This document shows positions 17,847-26,339 of a stretch of DNA of 41,658 nucleotides, piece by piece. The number at the start of each line of letters is the position of its first letter. Within the stretch, counting starts at the first letter, position 1. This DNA is from QHXQ01 sp036389375. Its GTDB lineage: Bacteria; Acidobacteriota; Blastocatellia; Pyrinomonadales; Pyrinomonadaceae. Made by a program: the position numbers and the translations under genes. The notes below the pieces were generated by a model. It was not told the DNA's origin and made no database searches. It worked only from the letters and a program-made list of their open reading frames with translations. Location of the stretch: the NCBI GenBank assembly GCA_036389375.1, contig DASVQA010000125.1:1-41658 (forward strand). The letters run 5' to 3'.

Positions 17847-19607
17847 TCACTCGGCTGTTCTGATCAGGATGGCGACGGTGCGCTCGTCGCTGTCGCCGTC
17901 GCGGTAGTGCTCGACGCCCGCCAGTTTGAAATCCACCAACTCTTTGAACTGCCGCATGTGTTCTTCAAACTCGGCTTGCGATTCGCCCTCGTGCCCTTCG
18001 TAGATGAGAAACGACCACGGCAGCCGCGCGAAAGCATCGAGCCAGCCGAGATGCCCGCGCACCGCCAGATACGAGATGACACAACCTTCGAGCGCCGGAC
18101 GCAGAAACGCCGGCAGGTTAGCTTCGATGGGCTGTTGCTGGCTGATGTCGCCGCCGGTCGTGGAGATGCGCGTGCAGCCTAAGGCGAGCAGCAGCTTCTC
18201 CGTATGCGGCACGACGTAGGCGCGATCCCAGCCGTGACACCATTTTGCGCCCAGCTTCAGGTATTGCGCCATCATCATGCCGATGTTGCAACCGAGATCG
18301 AGCACGAGGCGGTTGGCGACGTTGACGCCGGCCGCCTCCATCAGTTGTTTGATGACGGGCATGCGCTCTTCGACGCTGCGTTTGCCGGGCAAGTTGACGC
18401 CGGGCACGGACTGGTACAGATAACGCCCGCCGCGCACGATGCTGGTGTCGCCGAAATGAGATTTTTCGACCGCTTCTACGGCCGTCGCCGTGAGAAACGA
18501 TTCGTAGTTCACCAGCATGAAGTTCTGAAAATCAATGTACTGGAATGCGCCGCGCTCGTTGACCAACGCGTTATTGCAACACGTAGGGCACTCGAACTCT
18601 TCGTCGGCGAAGCCTTCCGGGAGAATGACCCTGATCACGCCCTGCTCATCCAACGCGCGAATCTGCGCGATCCCGGCTTCACACTCCGCCAGCGACGGCA
18701 CACGCCCCTCGACGTGTTCGATCACGTAAGCCGTCCACAGGTGCGCCCCGCATTGCAGTTCGACCAGATCATAGAGGCGCGGGCCGACGCCGTGCGTGTG
18801 TAACAGGTTGGCGACGAGCGTCAGATGCCGGTGCGCGTGGATGGATTTCAGATGAATCAGGCTGTCGCCTTTTGACGTGCCGTGAATATAGGTGCTGTCG
18901 TCTATGCCGCCCTGCTCTTTGACGATCTTGAGGCCGGCGTCCGGCGGATAATTAGCCAGTAACGATTGAAAGGCGCTCTGGCGCAGAGCGTCGGGCGGCA
19001 GATAGACGGCGTGCCCGCCCTGCGCGAACGGGACGCCGCTCGTGTGCAGGTACTGCAAGAGGTCTGCAAAGGTGCTTAAGTTTAAGTCGGGGATGGTGAA
19101 GCGTTGCGGCTGTTGCAGGGGCAGAATCTCTGCCCACGCTGCGCTTGAGCCAATAGCTTTACTAAAGAGCGGGCGCAGACCGATGCGGCGCACGGCCCGG
19201 TATTCAGCCGTTAACTGATCCTTAAATTTGCCGGCCGTGAAATAGGCGCGCGGGAAATTGACGGACGCCCACCCCCTTGACGAGTGGCGGCTGGCGGCGA
19301 CGATGAACTCCTCCGGGTCGGTGAATTGCGCATAAGCTTGCTTGCCCTCGTCGGTCAGCACCCACCAATCACGATTGTTCAACAGCCAGCCCGCCTTGAG
19401 CGGCGCAATCGAGGCGCGCGTCATCTCGACGAACTGTTGCCAGATTAATTGCGCGCGAGCTTGATCCGGCCCGCCGCCGTTTGCCGGCAGCGACTGTTCG
19501 AGCCGCGCGAGGATAGCTTTTTCGCCCAGTCCGTCGGGCTGGTCTTGCAGTATCTCGAACAGCTTTCGGGCCAACTCGCCGGCGCGCTGGCGCGTACGCT
19601 TAACCAT
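17847..19607 (-). CDS. Three-module protein: winged helix, kinase-like region, SAM-dependent methyltransferase
   Basis: The product has 586 residues. Residues 1 to about 115 look like a winged helix of the Mrr N-terminal type, with ELARKLFEILQDQPDGLGEK, then WLLNNRDWWVLTDEGKQAY. Residues about 220 to 400 resemble a kinase or phosphotransferase fold: an Ala/His helix (HAHRHLTLVANLLHTHGVGP), a hinge-like AYVIEHVEGRVPS and a metal-loop-like FQYIDFQNFML. The segment that would carry the catalytic HxD instead reads ECPTCCNNALV, so activity is doubtful. Residues about 415 to 586 form a class I methyltransferase, with RLVLDLGCNIGMMMAQYL at residue 433 and WCHGWDRAYV as the second strand. The start ATG has an excellent Shine-Dalgarno (GGAGGAAA, + strand cctcc at 19616-19620). 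I do not know a named family with this arrangement; a glycan O-methyl or phospho-methyl modification is a guess. Confidence 0.75.
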   Translation of the reverse strand: MVKRTRQRAGELARKLFEILQDQPDGLGEKAILARLEQSLPANGGGPDQARAQLIWQQFVEMTRASIAPLKAGWLLNNRDWWVLTDEGKQAYAQFTDPEEFIVAASRHSSRGWASVNFPRAYFTAGKFKDQLTAEYRAVRRIGLRPLFSKAIGSSAAWAEILPLQQPQRFTIPDLNLSTFADLLQYLHTSGVPFAQGGHAVYLPPDALRQSAFQSLLANYPPDAGLKIVKEQGGIDDSTYIHGTSKGDSLIHLKSIHAHRHLTLVANLLHTHGVGPRLYDLVELQCGAHLWTAYVIEHVEGRVPSLAECEAGIAQIRALDEQGVIRVILPEGFADEEFECPTCCNNALVNERGAFQYIDFQNFMLVNYESFLTATAVEAVEKSHFGDTSIVRGGRYLYQSVPGVNLPGKRSVEERMPVIKQLMEAAGVNVANRLVLDLGCNIGMMMAQYLKLGAKWCHGWDRAYVVPHTEKLLLALGCTRISTTGGDISQQQPIEANLPAFLRPALEGCVISYLAVRGHLGWLDAFARLPWSFLIYEGHEGESQAEFEEHMRQFKELVDFKLAGVEHYRDGDSDERTVAILIRTAE

Positions 19608-19648
19608 TAAACTTTCCTCCGCTCAAACTGTCTCATTAATTGCCGCTT

Positions 19649-21235
19649 TCAGTTTAGTGAATGATCGGGCACACGCTTGCGCAGCAGGTCGAAGTGCTGC
19701 CAGAAGGTCAGCCCGCGCCAGATTTTTTGCCGTTCGTCCAGCGTCAGGATGCCAAAGAGGAAGATGGCCGTTAGATAGACCAACGAAAAACAGGTGCCGC
19801 AGATAGCGAGGATAAAAAACGGCTTCAGCCCGACCAAGAGCGCCCGCACGAGCGCCGTGACGAGACTCGCGGCGAGCACCGCCAGCGTCAGGCTCCCGAT
19901 CCCGTCAAAGAGCACGAAGCGGCTGAGCGTCGTGCCCAAAATACCCCTTACTTTATTAGCCACCAGCGCGCGATCAATGATGTTCACCGAGACGTTCACC
20001 AAGATCGCGCCGACGAGGCCGAAACGCGGCATGACCAGCCACAACCCGACGACGAACAGGACGAGCAGCATAACGCGCACCTTGAGCAGAAAATAACGGT
20101 GCTCGGCGTAAGCGCGCATGACCGGATCGTAGGCGCTCGTGATGACGGCGAACGGGATGAGCGTGATGTTGATGGCGAAGATGGGCCAACTCGCCAGATA
20201 ACGTTCGGTAAACAGAAAAGTAATGAACTCGCGCCCCGTCAGCAGCAGCAGCGCGTAGAGCGGAAACAGGACGATGGCGAGTTTGCGCATCACGCGGGCG
20301 ATCAGCTCGACGATCTCACGGCGGTCGCCGGTCTTTTGCAGATAGCTCACGTGCGGAATGGTGATCGTCGAGACGGATTCGACGAGGATGCCGACGAGCG
20401 GCAACTCGAAGCAGCCGATGGCATAGATGGCATACGAGGCTGCGCCGAAGCGATGCGCGACGAAATAGTTGTCGAGCACGATCAGCAGTTGAAAGATCAT
20501 CGAGGCGAAACCGAGCGGCAGCGCGTAAGCCAGTTGCATCCGCAGCATGGCCCACTCGAAGTTGCGCCAGAACCCGTTGAAGCGCGCGCGCAGGTAGAAC
20601 ATGAGCGCGATGGTTTGTAGGATGCCTTGCAGCAGCGCTGCGTACAGGAGCGCCTTGACCGAGCCAAAGAGCAGCACCGCCACGACCATGAACAGACACT
20701 TGGTGAACTGCGTGACGATGACGAGCAGCGTTGCCAGTCGCAACTCCTGATTGGCCACCGCCAGCGTGTCGATAAATGAAGAGATGACCCACGTCAGCAC
20801 GAGCAGCCCGACGAGCGGCGCATAGTCGCTCATCTCCGCGCTGTTAAAGAGCGAGGCGAGCAGCGCCGGATGCAGGATGAGCGCGAGACAGACGACGACC
20901 GAGACGAAGAGGTAGTAAAGCAGTATGTTGAAGACGATCTGCGGTTGACGTGTAGGTTCGCGCGGCAGAAAGTAGAGGGCGCTCATGCCGACGCCGAGCG
21001 GCAGAAACGTCATGGCGCTGCTGAGGAACAGGAAGACCTGTTTATAGAGACCGAAATCCGTCTGCGTCAGCCGGCGGACGATCAGGAGCGGCAGCACGAA
21101 ATTGAGCGCAAACGCGAGCGTGCGCGCAAACATGATCCAAGACACACGCGCAGTCAACGACATGCCTGCGGTGCGCGCCCCCCTAGCCTCTGGCGAATTA
21201 TCCTTCAATTTCAGCGCCTCAACTTCTGCTGACAT
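19649..21235 (-). CDS. Wzx-type oligosaccharide flippase (MATE/MOP superfamily)
   Basis: The product is a polytopic membrane protein of about 528 residues. After a short charged N-terminus (MSAEVEALKLKD) it has 12 to 14 hydrophobic segments. The first, LTARVSWIMFARTLAFALN, is followed by RRLTQTDFGLYKQVFLFLS and MTFLPLGVGMSALYFLPRE. The Gly-Leu-Tyr-Lys block after the first helix is typical of polysaccharide-synthesis flippases of the Wzx/RfbX group, which move undecaprenyl-linked repeat units across the inner membrane. Start choice: the frame runs on to 21517 with an implausible cysteine-rich leader antisense in character. ATG 21235 overlaps the upstream GT2 stop by only 17 bases and gives the right size. 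It is the only flippase candidate in the window and so central to a Wzx/Wzy-type pathway. Confidence 0.88.
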   Translation of the reverse strand: MSAEVEALKLKDNSPEARGARTAGMSLTARVSWIMFARTLAFALNFVLPLLIVRRLTQTDFGLYKQVFLFLSSAMTFLPLGVGMSALYFLPREPTRQPQIVFNILLYYLFVSVVVCLALILHPALLASLFNSAEMSDYAPLVGLLVLTWVISSFIDTLAVANQELRLATLLVIVTQFTKCLFMVVAVLLFGSVKALLYAALLQGILQTIALMFYLRARFNGFWRNFEWAMLRMQLAYALPLGFASMIFQLLIVLDNYFVAHRFGAASYAIYAIGCFELPLVGILVESVSTITIPHVSYLQKTGDRREIVELIARVMRKLAIVLFPLYALLLLTGREFITFLFTERYLASWPIFAINITLIPFAVITSAYDPVMRAYAEHRYFLLKVRVMLLVLFVVGLWLVMPRFGLVGAILVNVSVNIIDRALVANKVRGILGTTLSRFVLFDGIGSLTLAVLAASLVTALVRALLVGLKPFFILAICGTCFSLVYLTAIFLFGILTLDERQKIWRGLTFWQHFDLLRKRVPDHSLN

Positions 21236-22394
21236 TTGTAACCGGCTCGCGCACCGTCTCCCAACGCGCATACCGCTCGCCGCGCACGAACTTATAAAAG
21301 GCCAGCAGCGACGCAAGGTTGGCGAGCACGAAATAATGTGGCAGCGCCAGCAAACGCAGGCGCACGCCCGCACGCTCAAGCGCCCACGCGGCGCTGGCGG
21401 CGAGATAGAAACAGACCTGCGCGCCGAACATAACGGCGTAGAAGAGTGAGCGCGGCGCAAGCAGCGCGGCCGTGCTGAACAGCAGCAGCAGCAGCACGGG
21501 CACAAGGTAGCGCGCAACTTTGTGCGACAGGAGTTGGACGGCGTAGAAGCCGCTCCGGAACGGGTTCATCATCGCGCGATGCCGCCACAGGTCTGTGTAA
21601 GTCTGCGTGATGATCCGCACGCGCATGCTCAGTTCCTTGTCGGCGCGCTGGTGCGTCTCTTCCGTGCAGACGGCGGCCGGCTCGTAGATGGTGCGAAGGC
21701 CCTGTTCGACCATCTTGGTGGCGATGATGAAATCGCTGCACGCTTCGTTGTAGAGCGGCACGTAAGCCGCGCGGCGCACCGCGTAGAGACAGCCGGAGAC
21801 GCCGATGAGCGAACAGATGCGACTCTCGTGCTGTTTGAGCAGCGTCTCGTAGCCCCAGTAGGAACGCGCGCCGCGCCCGACGTTCGACTGCGCCGGATCA
21901 ACGTAGATCAGTTGGCCGCCCACGCACCCGACGCTTGGGTCGGCAAAGCTCGGCATCATCACGCGCAGCACGTCCGGTTGATAATGCGTCGTGGCATCGG
22001 AGAAGAGAATGATGTCGCCGTGCGCCTCGGCGACGGCCGCGTTCTGCGCCGCCGTCTTGCCCAGACGTTCCGGTTGGCGCAGCAGACGCACGCCGCGCGT
22101 GGCGAACGAACGCGCGATTTCGTCCGTGCGGTCAGTGGAACAATCTGAGGCGACGATCACTTCCAGCAGTTCGCGCGGGTAATCGAGCGCCAGCGTGTTC
22201 TCAAGTTTGGCGGCGAGGTCGCGCTCCTCGTTGTAGGCGGTGATGATAACGCTGACCGTCGGCGTCTGCTCGGCCCGTTTGACCGTGCGCGGGCGCAAGC
22301 GACTGAGGACGATGAGCAGCAACGGATAACCGACATACGTGTAGCCGAGCGCCGCGACGCTCAACCAGAACACGATCTGTGCGGTAAACCTCAT
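21219..22394 (-). CDS. Membrane-anchored glycosyltransferase family 2
   Basis: The 391-residue product has an N-terminal membrane helix (VFWLSVAALGYTYVGYPLLL). A GT-A catalytic domain follows: VSVIITAYNEERDLAAKLEN, VIVASDCSTDRTDEIA, GKTAAQNAAVAEAHGDIILF and the metal-binding SDATTHYQPD near residue 134. An acceptor-site region with ETHQRADKEL and QTYTDLWRHR (a Q-x-x-x-x-W variant of QxxRW) is followed by three or four C-terminal hydrophobic helices. This layout matches processive-like or EPS GT2 enzymes of the inner membrane. It lies 10 bases after the O-ligase gene and overlaps the flippase gene. It is the only GT2 in the window, the others being GT4. An inverting linkage is expected from the family, but the donor is unknown. 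Confidence 0.9.
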   Translation of the reverse strand: MRFTAQIVFWLSVAALGYTYVGYPLLLIVLSRLRPRTVKRAEQTPTVSVIITAYNEERDLAAKLENTLALDYPRELLEVIVASDCSTDRTDEIARSFATRGVRLLRQPERLGKTAAQNAAVAEAHGDIILFSDATTHYQPDVLRVMMPSFADPSVGCVGGQLIYVDPAQSNVGRGARSYWGYETLLKQHESRICSLIGVSGCLYAVRRAAYVPLYNEACSDFIIATKMVEQGLRTIYEPAAVCTEETHQRADKELSMRVRIITQTYTDLWRHRAMMNPFRSGFYAVQLLSHKVARYLVPVLLLLLFSTAALLAPRSLFYAVMFGAQVCFYLAASAAWALERAGVRLRLLALPHYFVLANLASLLAFYKFVRGERYARWETVREPVTNVSRS

Positions 22395-22404
22395 ACGCTC
22401 GTCG

Positions 22405-23955
22405 TCAGTTTAATGCTTCGGACTCGCGGAGCGCGCCGTTGTAAGCCTGCGCCGGCAGTTCGGCGGGCGCGTGCAGTTCTTCAGGGCTGTTGCTGGCGAC
22501 GCGGGCGGCGTCGGGGCTGGCTTCGTAGATGCGGTGCAGGCAAGCCGCATAGCTCACCAGATAGTAGATGTACCACACGAAAGCGACGGAGGCGAAAAAA
22601 CTGCTGACCATGTAACCGACGAGACTCGCCTGCAAGCCGACGGCGAGATAGTAGAAACGCGAGCGCCGGGCCGCGCCCGAAGTTGCGCGTTCAATCTGGC
22701 GCAGACGGCGAAACGGCGCGGTGACAAACATGACGTAGAACACCAGCGCCGCGAGTCCCATCTCGGCCGAGACCTGTGTGTAGGCGTTGTGCGTGGCATG
22801 TTCCGTGTTGGAGTAGAGAACGTAATTATCCATCCCGATCCCGAACAGCGGATGGCGGAGCGAGACGATGATCGATTTTTTCAGGTCGTCGCGCCGCGTC
22901 AGCGCCGAATCGTCCGAAGTCGTCGAGAGCCGCCCGCCATAGCTACTCGGCACGAGCAGGACGAATAACGGCACAAGGACGAGCACCAACGCACAGATGG
23001 CCAGCCGGTGCTGCCGCCCGATCTTCCACACCAGCACGAGCGTCGCCGCGACCAGCCCCAAAAATCCGCCGCGCGAAAAAGTAGCCACCATGCCGCCCAA
23101 CAATAGCAGCGCACACGCGCCGTAGAGCAGTTTCTTGAACGGATTACGCGTGCCGAGCAGGAGCGCGACGGCGAGCGGGATCATCGTCACCAGATGGAGC
23201 GCCAGATCGTTCGGATTATCGAACAGCCCTTTGATCGTGCCCGCGATGCGCTTGCCCGCCATGACCAGATTGCCCGTGCGGAAATCGTTGATGGCCCCGG
23301 CCGCCAGTACACAACTCACGGCCAGCGCGAGCAGGATCAGCGCTTTCAAACGTCGCTCCGTGCGCACGGCGTTAATCATCACGATGAACATCGTGACGAC
23401 TTTGAGGAACTCGACGAAGGATGTCCAAGAGCGGGCGGGGTCTTGCGCCAGCGGGATCGAGAGCAGCCCGGTCAGCCCAAGCAGCAGCACGAGATTGATC
23501 TCGCGCGGGCGCGCGGTCAGGTTGCCTGCAAGCATGAACTGTGTCGGGAAGAAGACGGCGAGCGTGCAGGCGGCGACCCAGAAGGCCATCGAAGTGAAGC
23601 CCGCGAGCGCGTCGAACAACTCGTAAGGGCGCACGTAGACAACGAGCGTGAACAGAAACAAGCCGGCAAAGGTGAACAAGTGCCCGCGCGTCTGCCGTTG
23701 CTGCGCCGTTTGCACCGGGCTGGTCGGCTCGCTTGCTGGCTCGCCTATCGGCTGCGCGGCGAGTGGCGGGTGGGTGTCGCTGGCAGAGAAAGCGCCTGCG
23801 GCTGCGACGTGGTCGGCTGCGTCTGTATCCTGAGTTTGTTGTGGCGCGAACCAATGATCGTCAACTGACGCATCGGGCGCGTGCGCCGGGTCGGTCGGCG
23901 GCCGCCACGCTGGCGTGACCGGCTCGTAATCGCTGGGCTGGCGGCGGTATCCCAT
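22405..23955 (-). CDS. O-antigen ligase / polymerase family membrane protein (PEP-CTERM O-ligase type)
   Basis: The 516-residue product has a Pro/Ala-rich cytoplasmic N-terminal tail of about 90 residues, then around ten hydrophobic helices. The block GLFLFTLVVYVRPYELFDAL at the first helix recalls the exosortase-A-associated O-glycosylation ligase family (TIGR03097-like, from memory). The Wzy_C/WaaL signature is ATFSRGGFLGLVAATL, and a long periplasmic loop carries HPLFGIGMDNYVLYS and HNAYTQVSAEMGLAALVFY. The short C-terminus is polar. It follows a 286-base spacer containing hairpins and is the first EPS-machinery gene of the left arm after the regulator-like gene. It may ligate or polymerise the glycan. 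A second member of the superfamily is encoded at 29697, so the roles may be divided. Confidence 0.88.
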   Translation of the reverse strand: MGYRRQPSDYEPVTPAWRPPTDPAHAPDASVDDHWFAPQQTQDTDAADHVAAAGAFSASDTHPPLAAQPIGEPASEPTSPVQTAQQRQTRGHLFTFAGLFLFTLVVYVRPYELFDALAGFTSMAFWVAACTLAVFFPTQFMLAGNLTARPREINLVLLLGLTGLLSIPLAQDPARSWTSFVEFLKVVTMFIVMINAVRTERRLKALILLALAVSCVLAAGAINDFRTGNLVMAGKRIAGTIKGLFDNPNDLALHLVTMIPLAVALLLGTRNPFKKLLYGACALLLLGGMVATFSRGGFLGLVAATLVLVWKIGRQHRLAICALVLVLVPLFVLLVPSSYGGRLSTTSDDSALTRRDDLKKSIIVSLRHPLFGIGMDNYVLYSNTEHATHNAYTQVSAEMGLAALVFYVMFVTAPFRRLRQIERATSGAARRSRFYYLAVGLQASLVGYMVSSFFASVAFVWYIYYLVSYAACLHRIYEASPDAARVASNSPEELHAPAELPAQAYNGALRESEALN

Positions 23956-24030
23956 CTAGCGGCACTCTTAAAACTTACACGGAACTCGAACGACCAGCGC
24001 GGCGCGCGTCCATCCGTATGCTTGACGCGC

Positions 24031-24075
24031 AAGACCCTGCAGGTCTTAAACAAGCGCGGGCGCGCACGCGCGCTT
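24031..24075. other. Two adjacent short hairpins in the spacer upstream of the O-ligase gene
   Basis: The first inverted repeat is AAGACC (24031-24036) and GGTCTT (24042-24047) with a five-base loop. The second is AAGCGCG (24052-24058) and CGCGCTT (24069-24075) with a ten-base loop; on the minus strand it is followed by GTTT. They lie in the only sizable gap (23956-24241) between the regulator-like gene and the left-arm machinery. They could be a weak terminator, an attenuator or a protein site. There is no long T run, so I do not call a terminator. Confidence 0.3.
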
Positions 24076-24241
24076 AAGTGAAAACGCTTCCGACACGGGG
24101 CAATCGTGCAGGAAGCCATCACTGACAACTCGTTTTTGCAGACAGCGCCAGCGCGCGCTTACGGACTTGCCTCGCTACTTACTGTAGGCAAGACGGGCCG
24201 GCAACGTCAAGCGTATGACCTCTCTGGCTGTCCGCTTGCAC

Positions 24242-25498
24242 TTAAACCGCGACGCCCGCCTCGTCGCCCACGAGCACGAGCGCACGCACGCGCTCGCGCA
24301 GAGAGATTTCAAAGCGCCGCGCCTGCTCGATCTCAGAGAACGCCAGCGCGCGCAACTGTTGCTCGATGCGGCGGCGATAATCCGAGACGAGCGAATCGGA
24401 GACGCCGAGCCGCGCGGCGGCTTCCAACTGCGTCACATGATCGGGGCTGAGGTAGCAATGCCACAACACGCCGAGCATGCGGTCGTACTGCTTCGACTTG
24501 CCCCGCACGGTCGCATGCAGGCTTTTCAAAAACTGGTCAACGTAACCCGCCGCTTCGTGCTCCGACTCGCGGCGCAGCAACCCCTGTTCGGGATTCTCGC
24601 GCCCGTCCACCGGCTCGAAGCTGCGCCCCTGTTCGTCGTCGTCACCGCCGCCGAGCGGTACGAGATAGATGTCCATCACGGGCAGCCGCGACATGACGAG
24701 GCTACGCAGCGAGCGCACGTCCACCGGCGCATCGGCCGCTTCCAGCACACTCACGATCAAATCTTCCAGATCGGAGTTGCTGATGATGATCTGCGCGTCG
24801 CCCGTGCAGCCGACCATGCGTGTGTCGCGCTGGCGGACGGGGATGAGTTGGATGCGCTGTTCAAGTTCCTGTGCGCCGCGCCGCGCTTTGCCGGCCGGCC
24901 ACTCGCTGAGTCCGTAGACGCGATCCACCAGCCGGCGGTGATGCTCGTCGGCCGCGCCTGCGCCGTCGAAGCGGCGGAAATTCGGGCTGGACTGGATGAT
25001 GGTCGAGATGCGGCGCGCAAGCCGGTAGGATTCCGGATGCCGCTTGCGCAACTCGGCCGTCAACAGGTTCGTCAATTCGATCTGGCCGATCTCGCATTCG
25101 ATCTCGGCGTCCGACATCTCTGTGTCGAGATAGTGCTGGAAGCGCCCCTTGGCGAGCAGCGTGACGAAAAGTTCCTGCGTGAGATCGACATAGGCGTTGC
25201 CGCGCTCGCCGCCTTCGACAAGGAGACCGGCGCTATATGAAGCGCGCACGAGCGGGTGACTGCACACAACGCGGTGCAAATCTGTCCACAGACGCGTTAC
25301 GTCTGAGCGGCGCAGCGCTTCGACCCATTGCGCGGCGGTGCGTATGCGCTCGCCGCCCGGCGCGCGCGGCGCAGGCGACGGCGCGTGCAGGTCTTCGTCG
25401 GCGCTCGACAGGGCGGTCTCGAAGGGTTGATTCTGATCGGCGGATGTCGCAGCCATGTTACTCGTTTCGTCCGTCGGGCCAGGGTTTCGGGCAGGCAT
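24242..25498 (-). CDS. Large uncharacterised regulator-like protein with sigma-factor-type C-terminal HTH
   Basis: The product has up to 418 residues, or 404 if ATG 25456 is used; neither start has a convincing Shine-Dalgarno. The first 55 residues are low-complexity and Pro/Ala/Asp rich. A helical middle follows, with AAQWVEALRRSDVTRLWTDL and LTQELFVTLLAKGRFQHYLD, plus acidic tracts such as GGGDDDEQG. Residues about 350 to 387 (LSPDHVTQLEAAARLGVSDS then LVSDYRRRIEQQLRAL) form a helix-turn-helix like sigma-70 region 4. No region 2 (core-binding) block is recognisable. It may therefore be a divergent sigma factor or a DNA-binding regulator. It stands between the EPS machinery and an 840-base regulatory gap, opposite the zinc-finger gene. 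A role in controlling the left arm is inference only. Confidence 0.72.
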   Translation of the reverse strand: MPARNPGPTDETSNMAATSADQNQPFETALSSADEDLHAPSPAPRAPGGERIRTAAQWVEALRRSDVTRLWTDLHRVVCSHPLVRASYSAGLLVEGGERGNAYVDLTQELFVTLLAKGRFQHYLDTEMSDAEIECEIGQIELTNLLTAELRKRHPESYRLARRISTIIQSSPNFRRFDGAGAADEHHRRLVDRVYGLSEWPAGKARRGAQELEQRIQLIPVRQRDTRMVGCTGDAQIIISNSDLEDLIVSVLEAADAPVDVRSLRSLVMSRLPVMDIYLVPLGGGDDDEQGRSFEPVDGRENPEQGLLRRESEHEAAGYVDQFLKSLHATVRGKSKQYDRMLGVLWHCYLSPDHVTQLEAAARLGVSDSLVSDYRRRIEQQLRALAFSEIEQARRFEISLRERVRALVLVGDEAGVAV

Positions 25499-25647
25499 GT
25501 GAGGCGGCGTCGCTAAAAAGTCAGTAGCGTTGGTGCAAGCTGGCGGAAGGATTTCGCTCCTCGTCTTCTCGGTGAGCGCCAGACAGAGCCGGGCGGTCGT
25601 AGTGGCAAGTGTGCTCCTTCATCGCATCGTCATCAAGACAGTTGTAC

Positions 25648-25661
25648 CCGCAAGCTTGCGG
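25648..25661. repeat. Perfect 14-base palindrome
   Basis: CCGCAAGCTTGCGG reads identically on both strands. It lies about 150 bases upstream of the regulator-like gene at 25498, in the long divergent gap. It is a candidate operator for a dimeric regulator or a copy of a dispersed palindromic element. Confidence 0.5.
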
Positions 25662-25728
25662 CTCTGCACTTTCGCACCCGGCTTCAAATAATGTCTCACG
25701 CGCTGGCACCGAACCCTCTTGACCGCAC

Positions 25729-25757
25729 ATTATCTATATGAGGGGCGGCAAACGCAA
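25729..25757 (-). promoter_or_regulatory. Possible sigma-70-like promoter towards the regulator-like gene
   Basis: On the minus strand TTGCGT (+ strand 25752-25757) is followed, after exactly 17 bases, by GATAAT (+ strand 25729-25734). The -10 element matches TATAAT at five of six positions. The -35 matches TTGACA at only three. It points to the regulator-like gene about 230 bases downstream and has the palindrome 25648-25661 just downstream of the presumed start. This is a visual match only. Confidence 0.3.
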
Positions 25758-26339
25758 AGTGTATCCGACATGGGTTGCAAGGGGCGTCGGCAACTGCACG
25801 AGGAGAGACAAGGATTTTCAGCCTTCAATAGCGCACCGCGTACCTGACGCTTGGCGGACGGTTTGCCGTGCCCCGACCCATGAAGGGACAGGACAGCGGG
25901 CCGCACCTCCCGCGCGAGTTACTGTCTCAATTGTCACGAGCTGGAAGTCCGAGCCAGGTGACCGCTAAGGGGAACAGGCGCGGCCGACCAGTGGGGAATC
26001 AGGGAAACACTGTCGTCCCTGACGACATTGAGGATATTAACAGTTGCCCGCAAATTGAGCAACACCTTTTTACATCAGCGTCAAGCTATTGATTAGACAG
26101 GTAGAAAATCGCGCGGGCGGTTGGCGAAGTTATGGAACTGGCGTGTCATTGATGCTTTCCTTTCGTTGACCAAGCGAAGTGCCCATTATTTCGGGTTTCG
26201 ACGGCTGTGGCCCCCCTCATCTGCTCTTGTCCCAGCCCCACGCGTGCTGTGCCTTTTGCCGGGGCGCTTCGGTCAGAGACCTCGGCATAGGTGTACTTAC
26301 GCTCAGGCTCTGACGGCAAGGTAGAAAGAGAGGGAACCT

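Larger units (their letters stand above)
25499..26339. other. Long divergent intergenic region (about 840 bases), probable regulatory region
   Basis: No frame here has family similarity, good codon use and a ribosome binding site together. What it does hold: a perfect 14-base palindrome CCGCAAGCTTGCGG at 25648-25661; a possible minus-strand promoter at 25729-25757; an AT-richer patch around 26020-26110; and a seven-base inverted repeat GTCAGAG (26272-26278) / CTCTGAC (26308-26314) in the presumed leader of the zinc-finger gene. It separates two divergent genes, so both should have promoters here. Short open frames (25521-25730 minus, 25868-26092 plus) are possible but unsupported. Confidence 0.55.

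Noticed and set aside
21236..21517. Cys-rich N-terminal extension of the flippase frame (CPCCCCCC)
   Set aside because: It lies antiparallel-frame over the GT2 C-terminus. The poly-Cys run is the out-of-frame reading of repeated GCTGCT. The ATG at 21235 gives a normal flippase.
25521..25730. Minus-strand frame of 69 codons, Cys-rich (ACGYNC, HTCHYD)
   Set aside because: It starts with ATG but has no Shine-Dalgarno, its third codon positions are less GC-rich than those of the real genes, and it resembles no family I know. Its ATG overlaps the possible promoter.
25868..26092. Plus-strand frame of about 74 codons in the divergent gap (LPRELLSQLSRAGSPSQ)
   Set aside because: No ribosome binding site, mixed codon use and no recognisable domain. 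Treated as chance in an 840-base non-coding stretch.
26129..26200. Possible plus-strand promoter (GGAAC, or TTGACC near 26166) before the zinc-finger gene
   Set aside because: No acceptable -10 element at the correct spacing follows either box, so a site could not be supported.
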